Notes under the pieces: model-generated
The model's database searches: none
What the model saw: only the letters and a program-made list of their open reading frames with translations
What the model was told of the DNA's origin: nothing
Shown here: one piece after another, positions 8,605 through 17,194 of the stretch
How positions within the stretch are numbered: the first letter of the stretch is position 1
How the letters are laid out: each line of letters begins with the position of its first letter
Origin: Lachnospiraceae bacterium EP-SM-12S-S03
Lineage (GTDB): Bacteria > Bacillota > Clostridia > Lachnospirales > Lachnospiraceae
Length of the DNA: 64,000 nt
Direction of reading: 5' to 3'
Assembly: GCA_020540725.1 (NCBI GenBank)
Contig: JAJBSL010000012.1
Span: 1-64,000, forward strand
Made by a program: the position numbers and the translations under genes

Positions 8605-9753
8605 CTATTTACCTTCGCCTGTGTATTTTCCGTAAGGAATGTAAATCTTTGTATCAACTTTTTCAGATTTGTTGTAAGAATCTGTTCCGTCCATCATATC
8701 TTTTCCTTCAGATACATTCTTTGTTAAATCAGTGATACACTGAGCCATACCTTCAGCATCCTGTTTGATTGTACCAACCATTTTGCCGTCAGCGATCAAC
8801 TTTTTAGCTGCATCTGTAGCATCAACACCAAATACCGGAATTGTTTTTTCAGGATCGCCTGTGTTCCATCCTTTGTCGTTTAATGCTGCAATAGCACCTT
8901 CAGCCATACCATCATTATTACAGATAATGAGCTCAATCATGTTTTTGTTTGCTTCATTATACTGTGAAAGGTTTGTTGTCATGTAGTTGTTAGCTGCTGC
9001 TGTACTCCAGTTACCATCCTGGTCAACCTGGTATTTATCTTTGTTGCTTGCATCAAAATATTCTAATGCAGGTTTGTTAGCTGCTTCTAATTTCTTGTTA
9101 GCATCTTCTACTGCATACTGTGTACGGTAGATAGCTTCTGGGTTACCTAACTGTCCCATGAACATAGCGTAAGAGATCTTTCCGTCTTTGTTCAGATCCA
9201 TTTTATCAAAGTTCTCTACTACATAATCACCGATCATTTCACCCTGTAAGTGACCAGCTTCCGGAGCATCTGTTCCTACAAATGCACATTTGTCGTAAGA
9301 TTTGATGATCTTACCTTCTTCTTTCTTCGCTGTATCTTCTGATTCGATCGCACGGTTGAAGAAGATAACCGGAACATCTGCAGCTTTCGCTTTATCAATG
9401 ATCTGAGTAGAAGCATCGTCAGAACCAGATGTTACAATATTTACAATCAATAAATTTGTTCCTGTCTGAATTGCCGTATCAATCTGCTCATTCTGTGTTG
9501 TCTGGCTGCTATTTCCATCATAATCCTGGAAATCAACCCCAAGTCCTTCTAATTTTTCATCAAGTGCTGTACGTACGGATGAGATATAAGCATCAGAATA
9601 TGTATAGTAGAATACGCCTACTTTTAAGTCTGAAGCTGCTTTCTTATCATCTCCACCATTTGAAGCGTCATCTCCACCCTTGGATCCGCATCCAACGAGC
9701 GCTGTAGCTACCATTGCCACGCAAAGCATAGCTGCAATAAGTTTCTTTTTCAT
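8605..9753 (-). CDS. mglB: galactose-type sugar-binding lipoprotein
   Basis: A 382-residue periplasmic-type binding protein anchored as a lipoprotein: signal MKKKLIAAMLCVAMVATALV followed by the lipobox cysteine in LVGCGSK. The Peripla_BP_4 fold is evident (LKVGVFYYTYSD, VPVIFFNRAIES, PVFGVDATDAAKKLI). An EF-hand-like loop DLNKDGKIS, the calcium site of galactose-binding protein, supports a galactose/glucose ligand. I chose the ATG at 9753: GGGAGG lies 9 nt upstream, whereas an ATG at 9762 abuts that site. Four TTGTAC-type repeats lie 100-140 bp upstream. Confidence 0.92.
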   Translation of the reverse strand: MKKKLIAAMLCVAMVATALVGCGSKGGDDASNGGDDKKAASDLKVGVFYYTYSDAYISSVRTALDEKLEGLGVDFQDYDGNSSQTTQNEQIDTAIQTGTNLLIVNIVTSGSDDASTQIIDKAKAADVPVIFFNRAIESEDTAKKEEGKIIKSYDKCAFVGTDAPEAGHLQGEMIGDYVVENFDKMDLNKDGKISYAMFMGQLGNPEAIYRTQYAVEDANKKLEAANKPALEYFDASNKDKYQVDQDGNWSTAAANNYMTTNLSQYNEANKNMIELIICNNDGMAEGAIAALNDKGWNTGDPEKTIPVFGVDATDAAKKLIADGKMVGTIKQDAEGMAQCITDLTKNVSEGKDMMDGTDSYNKSEKVDTKIYIPYGKYTGEGK

Positions 9754-9852
9754 AATTGTCATCCTCCCTTTGACATTTGATGTAACAATCTTAGCATAAA
9801 AAATCACAAATTTACATTTGTTTATTTACTTTTTTTGTATAATTTTCTATGA

Positions 9853-9891
9853 TTGTACTTACACTTGTTACATACTTGTACTGTTTTGTAC
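9853..9891. promoter_or_regulatory. four TTGT(T)AC direct repeats upstream of mglB
   Basis: TTGTAC at 9853, TTGTTAC at 9865, TTGTAC at 9876 and 9886: periods of 12, 11 and 10 bp, about one per helical turn, at the end of the preceding gene and 100-140 bp before the mglB start. This looks like an array of activator sites, plausibly for the AraC-type response regulator encoded upstream. Confidence 0.5.
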
Positions 9892-9895
9892 AATG

Positions 9896-10864
9896 TTACT
9901 CAAACAAAAACAATGCTTTTTGACATTCATCACGAAACATGTTCTCTCTCGTCACAAGGAGAGTTTCTGTATTAATTTCTTTCTCTTCTATTGGAATCTG
10001 ATTGATAGCATTATACGCGCATTCCACACCTAGATATCCCATTGCGTATGGATTCTGTACAATGAGAGAATCCACTTCACCTGTTTCAAGCATTCCTACC
10101 GATACAATATTACTGTCAAATACAACCACATGAACTTTATCTGCAAGATTCATTTCTTCAATCGCATATCCGACACCTAGACTTGTCCATTCATTAAATG
10201 TGACAAGTACATTCATATCCGGATTCTTGGAAAGAAGCTCTTTTGTACGGTCTTTTGCATTTTCAACACTGGAAAGTACATTGATCGTCTCGATTCTATT
10301 CACTCTTTTTTCATGTGATATTCCTTCTCGAAGTCCTCTTTCTCTCTCCTGTCCGTTTTTGGTATTTTGGTCAAAATTGACAATTCCGATATTGAGTTTC
10401 TCATCTTCACAGTTAAGCACTGCCTTTGCTGCCATTTTCCCTGCTTCGTAATTATCCGTTCCAATTCTGCATTTCACTTTATCACTATTCACATCACTGT
10501 CAATTCCGATAATCTGTACCCCGGCTTTCGCTGCTTCTTCAATGGCCTTACTGCTTGCATTATAATCAATGGCAGAAAATACGATAGCATCGTATCCTTC
10601 CTTTACTGCTTTTCTTATCATATCATTCTGTGTTTCATAATCCTCTTCATTCTCGGGACCTTCAAATAAAATGTCCATATTATACTCAGTTCCTGCCGCA
10701 TTTGCACCCGCGGACACAGCTTTAAAAAAAGCCGACTCTGTAGATTTCATAATTACTGCCGCCTTTTTTCGTTCCAGAACTTCCTTTTTCTCTGCCGTAC
10801 ATCCGGATAAAAGAACGGCCGCCACTAGAAAAACCGGTAATATCCGCTTCTTATTTTTCCACAT
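9896..10864 (-). CDS. sugar-binding lipoprotein linked to a two-component system
   Basis: A 322-residue substrate-binding lipoprotein: signal segment ILPVFLVAAVLLSGC with the lipobox cysteine, then a Peripla_BP_4 fold (AAVIMKSTESAFFKAV, QIIGIDSDVNS, VVVFDSNIVSVGMLE). The start at 10864 has GGAG 7 nt upstream and overlaps the kinase stop region, so translation is coupled to the kinase. It is separate from the mglB-type protein and lacks its calcium loop. I infer that it presents a sugar to the extracellular domain of the neighbouring YesM-type kinase, as in other RR-HK-SBP trios; direct transport is an alternative. Confidence 0.85.
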   Translation of the reverse strand: MWKNKKRILPVFLVAAVLLSGCTAEKKEVLERKKAAVIMKSTESAFFKAVSAGANAAGTEYNMDILFEGPENEEDYETQNDMIRKAVKEGYDAIVFSAIDYNASSKAIEEAAKAGVQIIGIDSDVNSDKVKCRIGTDNYEAGKMAAKAVLNCEDEKLNIGIVNFDQNTKNGQERERGLREGISHEKRVNRIETINVLSSVENAKDRTKELLSKNPDMNVLVTFNEWTSLGVGYAIEEMNLADKVHVVVFDSNIVSVGMLETGEVDSLIVQNPYAMGYLGVECAYNAINQIPIEEKEINTETLLVTRENMFRDECQKALFLFE

Positions 10865-12575
10865 AATCATTCTCCGTTATTTTTGGCATTGTAATCGCAA
10901 CACAAGTTCCTTCATCCAACTCACTTTGGATTTTGATGCCGTATTCTTCACCAAAATAAATCTTAATTCTGTCATTTACATTTTTTATACCGATTCCCGC
11001 CTTATCTCCGGAGTCTTTCTGAAGAATCTCCTCGCACTGTTCCTGCGTCATGCCTACTCCATTGTCTTCCACTTCAAATACGATTTTTCCGTCTTTTTGA
11101 AAGATTCGGATATCGATCAATCCTTCATCTACCATACGGTCAATTCCGTGGTAAATGGCATTTTCAATGATTGGCTGCAATGTGATCTTGTTGCATAGAT
11201 ATGTCAGACATTGCTCATCCACATGAAACGCATAGGTAAATTGATTTTTATATCGGAAATTTTGTATCTTCAGATAACTCTTCGCATGATCGATTTCTTT
11301 TGCGATGGAAATGAGTTCATGCCCTCTGCTGATACTGATCCGAAAAAGTCTTGCCAGTGCATTCACCATCTCCACTGCATCTTTATAGCGTTCCGCCTCG
11401 CACATCCACGCAATGGCATCCAACGTATTATAAAGAAAATGTGGGTTGATCTGTGCCTGCAATGCTTTCAATTCCGTCTTTCTAAGAGAAATCTCTTCCT
11501 GTCTCACCTTTTCTACCAGTTCCTGAATCTGAAGAACCATATGTTCAAAAGACTCCGTAAGTGAAGTGATTTCCGCAGTTCCTTCCACCGGCTCAAATAC
11601 AAATTTATCTGTATCATTTTCAAATTCCTGCATTGCCCTCGCCAGATCATTTGCCGGTTTTGAGAAGAACTTTGAAAAAATTCCTCCTGCAAATATGGTA
11701 ACAAAAAGCACACCAATGGCAATCAGTATCAGATTCTTTGCCAGTGTTTCTACTTTATTTGTAATCATTTCATCCGCAAAGCATACACCTATGATTTTCC
11801 AATTGGATTTTTCTAAAGAACGGACCGAATAAATCACATTGGATTCCATATGTGTTCCATCTTCCGGATTGATATAATTTTCTTCCTTAAGTCCCGCATA
11901 AAGGAGTTGCTGTTGTGGATGATAAATAATATCACCTTTTTCATTTGCAATATAGCAGTAACCATGCTGACCGATTCCCACACCATCTACATATTTCGCA
12001 ATGTTCGAGAACTTCATATCCATGGCAACCTGAATTTTTTCTCCGCTTTCTGTTTCCTTATATTGTGAAATCGTAACAACCCATGGATAATAATCCTGAA
12101 ACAGATTTTCTACATGGGGCTTTGTGATAGCCAGATCCCCATATTCTGTGTCATGACTAAAATTCTTTTCATAAGATAAATTCTCTGTTATATTTTTCTT
12201 CAAAATCTGGCCATTTGACCATGCATTCAAAAGATTACCATTCATATCATACGTTGTAACGGAAACAACATCTTTCTTAATTTGAAAGAGACTTTGAAAA
12301 AACTGATCAGTAGCCTTTGCATCCTCACTGATATTGGAAAGGATCATCTTCATCAGATTTTCAATATCTTCATTGTAATTGTCTACTGTACTTTTCACTT
12401 GGAAAACAGCCTGTTCACTGCTTGTAATAACATTTTCTTTCGTAGATTCCTCGTAAATATTTACGAAGGAAAAAAAAGAAATCATGGTGACTGTCATAAC
12501 AAGAAGAATAACAACCACTGTAAATATCTGAGAAAGATACAGACTTTTTAATAAACTGTTTTTCTTATTCTTCAT
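10851..12575 (-). CDS. YesM-type sensor histidine kinase
   Basis: About 574 residues. A first membrane span (VVILLVMTVTMISFFSF), a large extracellular dCache-like sensor domain, a second span (LILIAIGVLFVTIFAGGIF), a HAMP linker, then the His_kinase domain with phospho-acceptor QAQINPHFLYNTLD and an HATPase with VEDNGVGM and GIGIKNVNDRI. The start at 12575 has GGAG just upstream and overlaps the response regulator stop by 11 bp; longer upstream starts lack a site. It probably senses a sugar via the lipoprotein encoded next and phosphorylates the AraC-type regulator upstream. Confidence 0.9.
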   Translation of the reverse strand: MKNKKNSLLKSLYLSQIFTVVVILLVMTVTMISFFSFVNIYEESTKENVITSSEQAVFQVKSTVDNYNEDIENLMKMILSNISEDAKATDQFFQSLFQIKKDVVSVTTYDMNGNLLNAWSNGQILKKNITENLSYEKNFSHDTEYGDLAITKPHVENLFQDYYPWVVTISQYKETESGEKIQVAMDMKFSNIAKYVDGVGIGQHGYCYIANEKGDIIYHPQQQLLYAGLKEENYINPEDGTHMESNVIYSVRSLEKSNWKIIGVCFADEMITNKVETLAKNLILIAIGVLFVTIFAGGIFSKFFSKPANDLARAMQEFENDTDKFVFEPVEGTAEITSLTESFEHMVLQIQELVEKVRQEEISLRKTELKALQAQINPHFLYNTLDAIAWMCEAERYKDAVEMVNALARLFRISISRGHELISIAKEIDHAKSYLKIQNFRYKNQFTYAFHVDEQCLTYLCNKITLQPIIENAIYHGIDRMVDEGLIDIRIFQKDGKIVFEVEDNGVGMTQEQCEEILQKDSGDKAGIGIKNVNDRIKIYFGEEYGIKIQSELDEGTCVAITMPKITENDYVEK

Positions 12576-13806
12576 TTTTTCTCCTACATGCATTCGGAGA
12601 CATACCCGTATATTTCTTAAAGCAATAACTGAAATAGTGCTGGTCATTGTATCCGCATGTCTCGGCGATCTCCCGTATTTTCATGGAAGAACTGAATAAA
12701 AGTTCCTGTGCTTTTTCCATTCTTTTCCTTGTCAGAAGGTCTTTAAATGTACTTCCGTTTTCCTTTTTAATAAGTGCACTTAAATAATTCGGACTTACGG
12801 AAATCTGGCTGCTCACATCCAAAAGCGACAGATTCGAATCCATATATTGTTCATTGATGATCCGTACTGCCTGATCACATATAATCTGGCTGCTCTTTCT
12901 TCTCTGCTCTAAATCAGCAATAAACCGAACCTGATTAACATCACTATCTATGTATTCATTTGCCTTTCCTGCTTCAAGGTAACATTCATGAACTCCTATC
13001 AATGCATCTGCGGATCTGCTTACACCAATCAAACATTCATATTCCATAATTCTTTGTACATTTTGGCAAATATCCTCTACAAGAATGTGAAGATATTTTT
13101 CAAATGCGGCATTTGTTGCCATCAAAAGAGAAACTACTTTCCCCTGAATATACACACTTGCGTATTTTACATATTTTTTTAAAATAGAATCTACCGCATG
13201 AACCATACCCCGGGTAGTGCAGTTTTCCCCTTGTTCATCCAAAATACTTGTCACGATGACTGTATATTTTAAATTTTCATGATGTCCTTCATTCAAAATT
13301 CCACATTCCACAATATGCGACATAAGTTCTTCATTTCTGCTCTTGGACTCTTCCATCAGAAGTGACATTAAAAATTCTGTTTTTTCTATCTTTTCACTTT
13401 TTGCGTAAAAAGACACAAACTGCCGAAATTTTTCTTCTATTTTCTCCCGTATATGAATTAACTCTTTTGTAAGGTCTTCTGCGGAAATTGGTTTTAACAT
13501 ATAGCTGATGATATTATACTGAATTGCCTGTTGTGCATAAGAAAAATCATCATATCCACTCAAAAATGCAATCTGGATTGCCGGTCTTATTTCTCTGACC
13601 TGCCTTGCAAGTTCAATTCCCGATATAAAAGGCATCTTTACATCCGTCAAAAGAAGATCCGGATTATATTTTTCTACCAGTTCCAATGCATCTTCTCCAT
13701 TGGCAGCTTCTCCTACAATCTGAAACCCTATTTTTTCCCACTCAATTTTTTTGATCAGTGATTTTCTGATTTCCTCCTCATCATCTGCAATTACTACCGT
13801 ATACAT
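12565..13806 (-). CDS. AraC-type response regulator (YesN family)
   Basis: A 413-residue protein: N-terminal receiver domain (VVIADDEEE, phospho-acceptor Asp in LLLTDVKMPFISG, Lys in YMLKPIS), a central linker of about 180 residues, and a C-terminal two-HTH AraC domain (LLDVSSQISVSPNYLSALIKK; IREIAETCGYNDQHYFSYCFKK). It is the partner of the kinase encoded immediately downstream. GGAGGAGG precedes the ATG. It most likely activates the adjacent mgl genes. Confidence 0.92.
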   Translation of the reverse strand: MYTVVIADDEEEIRKSLIKKIEWEKIGFQIVGEAANGEDALELVEKYNPDLLLTDVKMPFISGIELARQVREIRPAIQIAFLSGYDDFSYAQQAIQYNIISYMLKPISAEDLTKELIHIREKIEEKFRQFVSFYAKSEKIEKTEFLMSLLMEESKSRNEELMSHIVECGILNEGHHENLKYTVIVTSILDEQGENCTTRGMVHAVDSILKKYVKYASVYIQGKVVSLLMATNAAFEKYLHILVEDICQNVQRIMEYECLIGVSRSADALIGVHECYLEAGKANEYIDSDVNQVRFIADLEQRRKSSQIICDQAVRIINEQYMDSNLSLLDVSSQISVSPNYLSALIKKENGSTFKDLLTRKRMEKAQELLFSSSMKIREIAETCGYNDQHYFSYCFKKYTGMSPNACRRKNEE

Positions 13807-13836
13807 ACAAATCCTCCTCCTTCGGATACTGTTTTC

Positions 13837-13845
13837 ATTATAACA
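13837..13845 (-). promoter_or_regulatory. extended -10 promoter of the response regulator operon
   Basis: Minus strand TGT directly followed by TATAAT (-10 at 13842-13837), 31 bp upstream of the regulator ATG. No good -35 is present, as is common with TGn extended -10 promoters. Confidence 0.55.
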
Positions 13846-13885
13846 TAAAAGAGAACACAGAAAAATTACATTTTACTGCGTTCCC

Positions 13886-13915
13886 TTTACATAATCCTTT
13901 TCTATACTATATAAT
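13886..13915 (+). promoter_or_regulatory. promoter of the AraC-family gene
   Basis: TTTACA (13886-13891), 18-bp spacer, TATAAT (13910-13915), 44 bp before the chosen ATG at 13959. It is divergent from the response regulator promoter. Confidence 0.6.
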
Positions 13916-13958
13916 GAACATAAAATATACTCTAATATCAATAAGGGAGAAATTATTT

Positions 13959-14804
13959 ATGAGTAACCATCGATACGGTCTTGAAGCGACAGAACTGGAA
14001 AAGCTGGATATTCGCCTGCTTTATATTACACAGGCACAATACGATACAGACTGGTACAGCATTGCACATACGCATCATTTTACTGAGTTGTTTTATATTG
14101 TGAATGGAAACGGACATTTTTTTGTAGAAAACAAAAAATTTCCTGTCAAAGAAGATGATTTGATCATCATTAATCCAAATGTTTCTCACACAGAACTCAG
14201 TACGAACGATAATCCTTTGGAATACATTGCCCTGGGAATTGCCGGTCTGAAATTTCAGGATAAAGATTCCCATATTGTGTGCAACTATCAGCTTCACAAT
14301 TTTCATTGTTTTAAAGAAGAATTTTCTTTTTATTTAAAAACACTGTTGCAGGAAGTACAGAACAAAGATGAATACTTTGAAAGCATCTGCCAAAACCTGC
14401 TGGAAGCTTTTGTTTTAACTCTGGCCCGAATAACAGAGAAAAAACTTTCTATTGCTCCGACCAAAAAAATTACAAAAGAATGTCGTTTTATCGAACAATA
14501 CATTGATGAACATTTTACGGAAGACATTACACTTGAAACATTAAGCAATCTGACTTATTTAAACAAATATTATCTGGTCCATTCTTTCAAGGAATATAAA
14601 GGAACCTCTCCGATCAATTATTTGATTGACAAACGTATCCTGGAGGCTAAACATTTGTTGGAAACGACCAATCATCCCGTTGCAAAAATTGCTGACATGA
14701 CTGGTTTTTCTTCCCAATCCTATTTTTCCCAGGTTTTCAAAAGGGAGACACAGATGACTCCGAATGAATTCCGTAAAATGAAAGACAAGAAATCTTCGTC
14801 TTGA
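13959..14804 (+). CDS. AraC-family transcriptional regulator with cupin sensor
   Basis: A 281-residue regulator. The N-terminal cupin-like ligand domain includes IAHTHHFTELFYIVNGNGHFFV; the C-terminal AraC domain has ITLETLSNLTYLNKYYLVHSFKE and VAKIADMTGFSSQSYFSQVFKRE. The start at 13959 has GGGAG about 9 nt upstream; earlier in-frame ATGs do not. The gene is on the plus strand, against its neighbours, and its stop directly abuts the stop of the GH95-like gene. It probably senses a sugar and controls the operon at 14.8-20.5 kb. This is context only. Confidence 0.9.
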   Translation: MSNHRYGLEATELEKLDIRLLYITQAQYDTDWYSIAHTHHFTELFYIVNGNGHFFVENKKFPVKEDDLIIINPNVSHTELSTNDNPLEYIALGIAGLKFQDKDSHIVCNYQLHNFHCFKEEFSFYLKTLLQEVQNKDEYFESICQNLLEAFVLTLARITEKKLSIAPTKKITKECRFIEQYIDEHFTEDITLETLSNLTYLNKYYLVHSFKEYKGTSPINYLIDKRILEAKHLLETTNHPVAKIADMTGFSSQSYFSQVFKRETQMTPNEFRKMKDKKSSS

Positions 14805-16997
14805 TTATAATGTGATATTTCTTGTTTCTCCGGCCTTTAATGTGATATCTGCGCATCCATATAAACTACTTCTGATCTGAACATTCTGATCATATACAGC
14901 TTCCAGCCGGATATCACATTTATGGTCTTTTCTTATTTTGGCTGACACAAGCAAACCTTTTTCTCCACGGAAGTGTTCAAATTCCACTTCTTTTTCGTGC
15001 CATTTTTCAGGGATTGCAGGGAAAATATCAATCACTCCATCATGCATTTGAAAGAGCATCTCCTGAAGAGCGTCTGCCGCATACATATTAGCTTCCAAAG
15101 TAAAAGGTCTGTAATGAAATGTTGTGTAACCACGTTTCTTATAATCTCCGTTCAAATGAAAACCATTAACTGAACAAAAGCTTTCCCAGAATATGCGAAG
15201 TCTGTCGTAAGCGCCTTCCCCGTTCTTTTGAATGGCATACAAATGTGACATCCATGCAAAACTGAATCCAACCCACATTCCGGTTCCAAGAAATTCATAA
15301 TCTTCTATGACCGCATCAATTATTTTCTTTTCTTCTTCCGTCTCATACCGATATAAATGAAGCGGACAAATTGCCATTGCATTGGACAAATGTCGGTGTG
15401 ATTCTTTTAAACTTTCATCCGGTGATATCATAAGTACATGTTTTTCGTTGACTGCAAGTTTCGGAAGTTTCTTCCATACATTTTCCCATTTTTTCTTTTG
15501 TCCGTTCTCAAGTATTTCTGAAAACTCCGCTAATGTTTTATATAAATACCTTAACAGCGCCAAATCATAATTACTATTTGGTGTTACCCAGGATTCTTTT
15601 TCATCATCATGGATTTCCGGAGAACTGGATACCGGAAGATAATAATATCCATCGGCTCCCTCTTCCAGAAGATCCGTAATACAGTTTGCCGTCTCTTCAA
15701 AATATACCCATGCACGTTCTCTCAAAAATTTCAGATCGTTCGTATACCGATAATACAGCTCAAATGATTGACAGAGCCATATCTGATGTACCGGAGATAA
15801 AGAATACATTGGCCATCCTCCAAGCGGTTGTCCGTCAATTGTCATGACCCCCGGAAGACAGATTCCTTTTGTCTGATAAAATTTCTCTGCAAATTTCCTT
15901 GCTGCTTCCATAGAGTTCCAAAGAAAATCAATAAAACTTTCTCCTTCCTCCAGGTGATTTGCTTTGTAAAAATGCGTATAGCTTAACTGCGTATTCAGAT
16001 CATGGTGATAATCTCCCTTCCACGGAGGAAGATTTCCATCATCTGCAGTCCATACACCTTGAAGGGGCATCGGATAAGAATCCTTTCTTGAGCAGGATGC
16101 AAATAAATAGTTTGTAAGATACCAGTTTTTTTCAAAAAGCAGATCTGGAAGAACTACTTTACTTTTCTGCCAATACTGTTTCCACCACGCTCTATGACTT
16201 TGTATGTTTTCCTCATAGCTGCATTGCAATTCTTCTTCCAGCTTCTTTTTTGCATCCTGCAGCCATTCTTCCCCATCATTTGAAGTGACAATTCGATAGA
16301 AAATCAAAGTTTCTTTCCGCTCTTTCACTATGCCGGCAATAATACCATATGAAAAATTTTCATCCACTTTTTGGACAAACCATAAAAAAGAAGGATCTCC
16401 ATCTTCTTTTTTATGAATTGCTGCAGGATAATGTAGTTTTTCCAAACCTCCTTGCGAGATTTCCCTCTCTTTTGGATTATACTGCACTTCTTCTTTTTCT
16501 TTCTCATCTCCAAATTGCGGACTTTCTAATTTCACGGAGAACAAATTACAATCTCCCTCTATTTTAATCATGCCGGTTTGTGACATGGCATGACAGATCG
16601 CACGCATACAAACCTTCTGTCCTTCTCCTTTGATGGCAAGTTTTGCCTCTGCCGTTTCCAGATCAAGTTCCGATACAACCTGATCCATATTTTTAAAATG
16701 AAAAATCAGCTTTCCTGCAGGCAGTTTTGTCGGAGTCGGATGATTATAGGGAGCGTCAAATAATTCCCGGATTTCTTTTATATTTCCTTCTTTCGCCAGT
16801 TTGACAAGATGTGCATATGTAAAATCATCTCTCTTGGTATTAAGCGGAGCTGACAAATCCCATATATCCGTCCTGTCTAAACTGAATCGAAGTGCCGAAG
16901 GCTCACCCCAGATAAGAGAACCAATCCGGCCATTTCCCAAAGGGAGCGCTTCGTCCCATCGTTTGATATTTTCTGTGAATAATAATTTATGTCCCAT
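14805..16997 (-). CDS. GH95-like glycoside hydrolase
   Basis: A 730-residue cytoplasmic protein without a signal peptide. The start WDEALPLGNGRIGSLIWGE, the middle HHDLNTQLSYTHFYKAN and the C-terminal region FEHFRGEKGLLVSAKIRKD fit the GH95 architecture (N-terminal beta domain, (alpha/alpha)6 barrel, C-terminal beta domain). GH95 enzymes are alpha-L-fucosidases or alpha-L-galactosidases. It is last in an operon with a sugar ABC importer, so it likely cleaves an imported oligosaccharide. Six bp separate it from the 59-residue gene upstream. There is no clear ribosome binding site, so translation may be coupled. The family call is from pattern recall; specificity is unknown. Confidence 0.75.
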   Translation of the reverse strand: MGHKLLFTENIKRWDEALPLGNGRIGSLIWGEPSALRFSLDRTDIWDLSAPLNTKRDDFTYAHLVKLAKEGNIKEIRELFDAPYNHPTPTKLPAGKLIFHFKNMDQVVSELDLETAEAKLAIKGEGQKVCMRAICHAMSQTGMIKIEGDCNLFSVKLESPQFGDEKEKEEVQYNPKEREISQGGLEKLHYPAAIHKKEDGDPSFLWFVQKVDENFSYGIIAGIVKERKETLIFYRIVTSNDGEEWLQDAKKKLEEELQCSYEENIQSHRAWWKQYWQKSKVVLPDLLFEKNWYLTNYLFASCSRKDSYPMPLQGVWTADDGNLPPWKGDYHHDLNTQLSYTHFYKANHLEEGESFIDFLWNSMEAARKFAEKFYQTKGICLPGVMTIDGQPLGGWPMYSLSPVHQIWLCQSFELYYRYTNDLKFLRERAWVYFEETANCITDLLEEGADGYYYLPVSSSPEIHDDEKESWVTPNSNYDLALLRYLYKTLAEFSEILENGQKKKWENVWKKLPKLAVNEKHVLMISPDESLKESHRHLSNAMAICPLHLYRYETEEEKKIIDAVIEDYEFLGTGMWVGFSFAWMSHLYAIQKNGEGAYDRLRIFWESFCSVNGFHLNGDYKKRGYTTFHYRPFTLEANMYAADALQEMLFQMHDGVIDIFPAIPEKWHEKEVEFEHFRGEKGLLVSAKIRKDHKCDIRLEAVYDQNVQIRSSLYGCADITLKAGETRNITL

Positions 16998-17002
16998 AGT
17001 TC

Positions 17003-17182
17003 TTACTTATACTGCCTGTTATAAAGTCCTAATAAAACAATCAGTCCAGCAAGTCCCAGTAACATCATTCCCAGTCCTTTTGGTCCGATATGTCTTTGTC
17101 CAATGACAACCAAAGCAATACTTACAATGAATACAGCCAATACAACAATCGTGATCAATAATTTTTTTGCCTTTTCACTCAT
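17003..17182 (-). CDS. 59-residue two-span membrane protein
   Basis: A short gene between the permease and glycosidase genes. It begins MSEKAKKLLITIVVLAVF and ends LYNRQYK, with two hydrophobic segments separated by GQRHIGPKG. AAGGAGG lies 8 nt upstream of the ATG, a very strong site for so small a gene. Gaps to both neighbours are about 6-12 bp, so it is an integral part of the operon. No family is recognised; it could be a small accessory subunit of the transporter. Confidence 0.8.
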   Translation of the reverse strand: MSEKAKKLLITIVVLAVFIVSIALVVIGQRHIGPKGLGMMLLGLAGLIVLLGLYNRQYK

Positions 17183-17194
17183 AGTATTTCCTCC

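Noticed and set aside
10671..11198. Long plus-strand open frame antisense to the lipoprotein and kinase genes
   Set aside because: The minus-strand genes have clear domains and ribosome binding sites; the antisense frame has none and arises from codon bias.
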